DNA from: Betaproteobacteria bacterium
Lineage (GTDB): Bacteria > Pseudomonadota > Gammaproteobacteria > Burkholderiales > Casimicrobiaceae
Assembly: GCA_025355395.1 (NCBI GenBank)
Contig: JANXZT010000061.1
Location: forward strand, 1-8,101
Direction: 5' to 3'
DNA length: 8,101 bases
How positions within the stretch are numbered: the first letter of the stretch is position 1; the number at the start of each line of letters is the position of its first letter. Both the position numbers and the translations under genes were made by a program. Below the pieces are notes generated by a model. It saw only the letters and a program-made list of their open reading frames with translations, searched no databases and was not told the DNA's origin. Positions 5,416 through 8,101 of the stretch are shown here, piece after piece.

Positions 5416-7559
5416 TGGGGCAGCAGCGCGCAAGTTGCCCACGAGCGTACCGCCGCGATGAATCGCTCCCACGCGCTCCCCTGGGTGACGACCTCGACGC
5501 GGTAGAACGACGGGCAGAGCGCCGCAGCTTGCGCAAGCTCGCCGCAAAGCCCGCAGCCTACGCAGTCCGCATTCACGGTCGTCACCGGGTCAACGCGCAG
5601 CGGATTTTCCGGATTCTTGAGCGTGAGCGACGGGCAGCCCGACAGCCGGATGCACGCGTGGTCGCCGGTGCAAACATCTTCGTCGATACCGTAGCGCACG
5701 CGCAGGACGCGATCCCCGGCGGCGTGCCGGCGTGCAAGGTAGGATTGCAGGCGCCGCTGCCGCTCCAGCTGGCATTCCCCTTCGGCAACGATGACTTTGA
5801 GCCCGCGCTCCGGCGTCGTGAACGCGTCCGCCAGTGTCGCCTTCATCTCCGACACGTCATGACTATGCACGGTGCGCAGCCAATTCACGCCGACACCTTG
5901 CAGCACCTTCTCGATCGTGGTGTCCGTGGCGGTCATGCTCTCGCCGCCGGCGTCGTCGCGGCGGGCCGCCGTGGGCGTCGACACGAGCTCCTGCGTGCCG
6001 GTCGCCGATGTGTAGCCGTTCTTGAAGATGAGCAGGACGGAATTGGAGCCGTTCTTTACCGCGGCGGTCACGCCGGAAAGAAATCCGTTATGCCAGAACC
6101 CGCCATCGCCGACGGTCGCGAGCGGGCGCTTCTCGCTGATCGGGCCGACGCCGGCGGCACTGGCGAGGCCCATCCCGTACCCCAGGATCGAATTGCCGGT
6201 GAAGAATGGCTCGAACATCGCGAACGAATGGCAGCCGATGTCGGCGGCGACATGACGCGGGCCCAACTCGCGCTCGACGAGCTTGAGCGCGCTGAACACG
6301 GGTCGCTCGGGGCAGCCGATGCAGAACCCGGGTGGACGAACGGGTACCGGTGTCGCGAGCAACGCACTCGCACGGGCGCGGACCGCGTCGACTTCTTCCC
6401 GCCAGGCAACGGCACTCGCCGTGGACAGCGAAGGGACGAATTCGGCGGCAAACCGTTCCAGTCCCCGCACAATGACCTCGGCGGTGTATTCGCCGGTCTT
6501 GGCCATCGTCGCCTTGCCGCGGACAGCGCACGTGCTGCCGGCACGGCCAAGCACGGCGGCAAGCTCAAACTCGATGAACTCGGGGTGTCCCTCTTCGAGC
6601 ACCAGTACGGCGCGCCTGTTGGCACAGAACGCGACCAGCTGGTCTGGCACCAGTGGATACGTCGCATTGAGCACGAGGATCGGCAGCCGGCTCGCGCCGC
6701 GGTCGCCGATGAGCCCCGCGGTCGCGAGTGAGCGCATCAGGTTGTTGAAAAGCCCGCCTTGGACGATGAGACCGACGTCGTCGATGTCTCCTTCGAAGAG
6801 TTCGTTGATGCCGTGATCGACGATGTAGCACCGCGCGGCAGGCAGCCGCTCGTCGACCTTCAGCCGTTCGTGCGCGAACGTGAACGGCGGATGCGACATG
6901 TGGCTGGGGTTGTGCGGCGCCGGCGTCGCCATGAGATGCCGCGTCGACAGTGCGGGCGCAACGTTGTCCTTGCACACGAAACTGCCCTGCAGATGGCAGG
7001 CGCGGATACGCAGCTGGAGCATCACCGGCGTCGACGATACTTCGGACAGCGGGAACGCGTGCTCGACCATGCGCACGACGTGCGCGAGGTCCGGCCGCGG
7101 GTCGAGCAGGCAGACCGAAGATTTCATCGCGAACGCATGCGTGCGCTCCTGCACGACGCTGGAGCCTTCGCCGTAGTCTTCGCCGACGACGATCAGCGCG
7201 CCGCCGCGCACGCCGGGCGACGCGAGGTTCGACAGCGCATCGGATGCGACGTTGGTGCCAACGATCGACTTCCAGGTCACCGCGCCACGCACCGGATAGT
7301 TGACCGATGCCGCAAGCATCGCGCAGGCAGCCGCCTCGTTGGTGCAGGCCTCGACGTGCACGCCGAGCGTATCGAGATATTCGCGCGCCTGCACCATCAC
7401 GTCGAGCAGGTGTGACACCGGCGAGCCTTGATAGCCGCCGACGTAACCCACGCCGGATTGCAGGAGGGCCTTGGTCACCGCGAGGATGCCTTCGCCGTGG
7501 AATATCTCGCCGTTGCCCTTGCCGAGCAATTCGACCTCGCGTGCGAACGAACGCTCCAT
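5412..7559 (-). CDS. iorA: Indolepyruvate (arylpyruvate):ferredoxin oxidoreductase, alpha subunit (TPP and iron-sulfur)
   Basis: 715 residues. Order of parts: the pyrimidine-binding half with GYQGSPVSHLLD (42-53) and VEACTNEAAA (69-78); a middle domain ending at FCIGCPERP (412-420); the TPP diphosphate half with GDGGFWHNGF (484-493); and a C-terminal ferredoxin-like domain with C630, C636, C642-P and then C666, C669, C672, C682-P. TPP forms the hydroxyethyl-type adduct of the 2-oxoacid; the clusters pass electrons to ferredoxin. ATG at 7559 is chosen over upstream in-frame codons because it has GAGGAG a few nt ahead and the protein homology begins there. Only seven cysteines are present where a classical two-cluster ferredoxin has eight; I believe this form is common in proteobacterial IorA. 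Accepted substrates of this family include indole-, phenyl- and hydroxyphenylpyruvate. Which is used here cannot be read from the sequence. Confidence 0.95.
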   Translation of the reverse strand: MERSFAREVELLGKGNGEIFHGEGILAVTKALLQSGVGYVGGYQGSPVSHLLDVMVQAREYLDTLGVHVEACTNEAAACAMLAASVNYPVRGAVTWKSIVGTNVASDALSNLASPGVRGGALIVVGEDYGEGSSVVQERTHAFAMKSSVCLLDPRPDLAHVVRMVEHAFPLSEVSSTPVMLQLRIRACHLQGSFVCKDNVAPALSTRHLMATPAPHNPSHMSHPPFTFAHERLKVDERLPAARCYIVDHGINELFEGDIDDVGLIVQGGLFNNLMRSLATAGLIGDRGASRLPILVLNATYPLVPDQLVAFCANRRAVLVLEEGHPEFIEFELAAVLGRAGSTCAVRGKATMAKTGEYTAEVIVRGLERFAAEFVPSLSTASAVAWREEVDAVRARASALLATPVPVRPPGFCIGCPERPVFSALKLVERELGPRHVAADIGCHSFAMFEPFFTGNSILGYGMGLASAAGVGPISEKRPLATVGDGGFWHNGFLSGVTAAVKNGSNSVLLIFKNGYTSATGTQELVSTPTAARRDDAGGESMTATDTTIEKVLQGVGVNWLRTVHSHDVSEMKATLADAFTTPERGLKVIVAEGECQLERQRRLQSYLARRHAAGDRVLRVRYGIDEDVCTGDHACIRLSGCPSLTLKNPENPLRVDPVTTVNADCVGCGLCGELAQAAALCPSFYRVEVVTQGSAWERFIAAVRSWATCALLPQ

Positions 7560-7603
7560 CGTCTCCTCTCCACCTCTTGCTTTGCAGCGCAAGTCGATTG
7601 ATG

Positions 7604-7645
7604 ATTCTGTGCTTCGGATATGCTGACCGCCTTGAGGCAGATCAA
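7604..7645 (-). promoter_or_regulatory. Candidate class II FNR-type promoter for iorAB
   Basis: Minus-strand TTGATCTGCCTCAA (7645-7632) matches TTGAT-N4-ATCAA at nine of ten positions. Exactly 22 nt later is CAGAAT (7609-7604), so the box is centred at -41.5 for a start near 7597, giving a leader of about 37 nt that contains the GAGGAG ribosome site. Box-to-hexamer spacing and the hexamer itself are identical to those before the thioesterase gene. Confidence 0.6.
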
Positions 7646-7704
7646 GGCGCCTCGTGCCACCCTGACCCATCCGCCGAACAGGAATTGGTCTGGCGGCACC
7701 TTCG

Positions 7705-7746
7705 TTGATGCGGATCAAGGCCGCTTCGAGCACAGTCCCGCACAGT
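7705..7746 (+). promoter_or_regulatory. Perfect FNR-type box upstream of the dehydrogenase gene
   Basis: TTGATGCGGATCAA (7705-7718) matches the FNR consensus at all ten specified positions. The class II -10 position, 22 nt later, is CACAGT (7741-7746), a poor three-of-six match, so the promoter itself is less certain than the box. The predicted start near 7753 would leave a leader of about 42 nt. Confidence 0.55.
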
Positions 7747-7794
7747 AGCTGCGGTACGCGCCTGCGGCGTAACCGTGCGCGAGGAGGGCTGAGG

Positions 7795-8101
7795 ATGCAG
7801 TTGGCGGGCAGGACGGCGATCGTGACAGGCGCGGCGCAGGGCATCGGTGAGGCTGTCGTCCGGGCATTCGCCAACGAGGGTGCGCGTGTCTGTGTCGCGG
7901 ACGTCGCCTTCGACAGGGCCGAGGCGCTGGCCGCCGAGCTCGCAGCCAGCGGCATCGAAGCAATGGCCAACCGCTGCGACGTGTCTTGCCGCGACGAAGT
8001 CGACGCGATGGTGGCGGCGACGCACCAGCGCTTCGGCCGGGTCGACATCCTCGTCAACAGCGCCGGCATCACGCGCCCGGCGATGCTGCACAAGATGACC
8101 G
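7795..8101 (+). CDS. Short-chain dehydrogenase/reductase (FabG-like), 3' end outside window
   Basis: The first 102 residues of a protein expected to be about 250 long. TGAAQGIG (11-18) is the glycine-rich nucleotide loop of classical SDRs. D36 at the end of the second strand (VCVADV) favours NAD over NADP. CDV at 61-63 binds the adenine ring and NSAG (88-91) is the NNAG-type structural motif, followed by ITRPAMLHKMT as in FabG-like enzymes. The catalytic S-Y-K lie beyond the edge. ATG at 7795 has GAGGAGG seven nt upstream. It is divergent from iorA and has its own FNR-type box. The substrate is unknown; oxidation of a hydroxyacyl-CoA or alcohol in an anaerobic aromatic or alicyclic pathway would fit the context, but FabG-like sequence alone does not prove it. 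Confidence 0.9.
   Translation, partial: MQLAGRTAIVTGAAQGIGEAVVRAFANEGARVCVADVAFDRAEALAAELAASGIEAMANRCDVSCRDEVDAMVAATHQRFGRVDILVNSAGITRPAMLHKMT

Noticed and set aside
5416..5547. Longer iorB start at 5547
   Set aside because: It would lie wholly inside iorA and add non-homologous residues; the ATGA overlap start at 5415 places GGQGGG at the normal position.
7560..8093. N-terminal extension of the iorA frame up to 8093
   Set aside because: It would overlap the dehydrogenase gene antisense and has no IorA-like sequence before residue 1 at 7559, where a good ribosome site exists.
1..8101. CRISPR arrays, insertion sequences, tRNA or rRNA genes, phage attachment sites
   Set aside because: No regularly spaced repeats, transposase-like frames, terminal inverted repeats or RNA gene sequences were seen on either strand.

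Overview
The window is GC-rich (roughly two-thirds G+C by eye) bacterial DNA. The gene families and the repeated FNR-type sites suggest a facultatively or strictly anaerobic aromatic-degrading proteobacterium, most plausibly a betaproteobacterium of the Azoarcus/Aromatoleum/Thauera kind. This assignment is inferred from gene content only. Almost all of the sequence is coding.

Layout, left to right. (1) Minus strand, 1-2488: a small FlK-type hotdog thioesterase gene (2488-2081), followed with a 4-bp GTGA overlap by a molybdopterin oxidoreductase catalytic subunit (2084 to the left edge and beyond). The latter looks like PadB, the large subunit of phenylacetyl-CoA:acceptor oxidoreductase. (2) 2489-2729: a complex divergent control region. 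It holds two palindromes that overlap -10-like hexamers, an FNR-type box, two further inverted repeats, and a short stretch that reads like the last 17 residues of a LivF-type ABC transporter ATPase. (3) Plus strand, 2730-3797: a GNAT acetyltransferase and a cysteine-free Rrf2 regulator, a pair reminiscent of BadL/BadM of Rhodopseudomonas palustris benzoate metabolism. (4) Minus strand, 7559-3808: iorA and iorB, coding for the two subunits of an indolepyruvate/arylpyruvate:ferredoxin oxidoreductase, overlapping by ATGA and convergent with the Rrf2 gene at a distance of only 10 bp. (5) 7560-7794: a second divergent control region with two FNR-type boxes, one aimed at each flanking gene. (6) Plus strand, 7795 to the right edge: the start of a short-chain dehydrogenase/reductase.

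How it may work together (inference): IorAB-type enzymes make acyl-CoA from a 2-oxoacid and CoA and reduce ferredoxin. PadB-type enzymes oxidise an arylacetyl-CoA to the arylglyoxylate. Together they could run arylpyruvate -> arylacetyl-CoA -> arylglyoxylate, or arylacetyl-CoA -> arylglyoxylate -> aroyl-CoA, with the coupled thioesterase acting on a CoA ester of the route. The most notable regulatory observation is that the thioesterase/padB-like operon and the iorAB operon carry the same promoter design: an FNR-like 14-mer, exactly 22 nt, then CAGAAT. That is the geometry of a class II FNR-activated promoter, so the two operons probably form one anaerobic regulon, with the BadL/BadM-like pair adding a substrate-linked layer.
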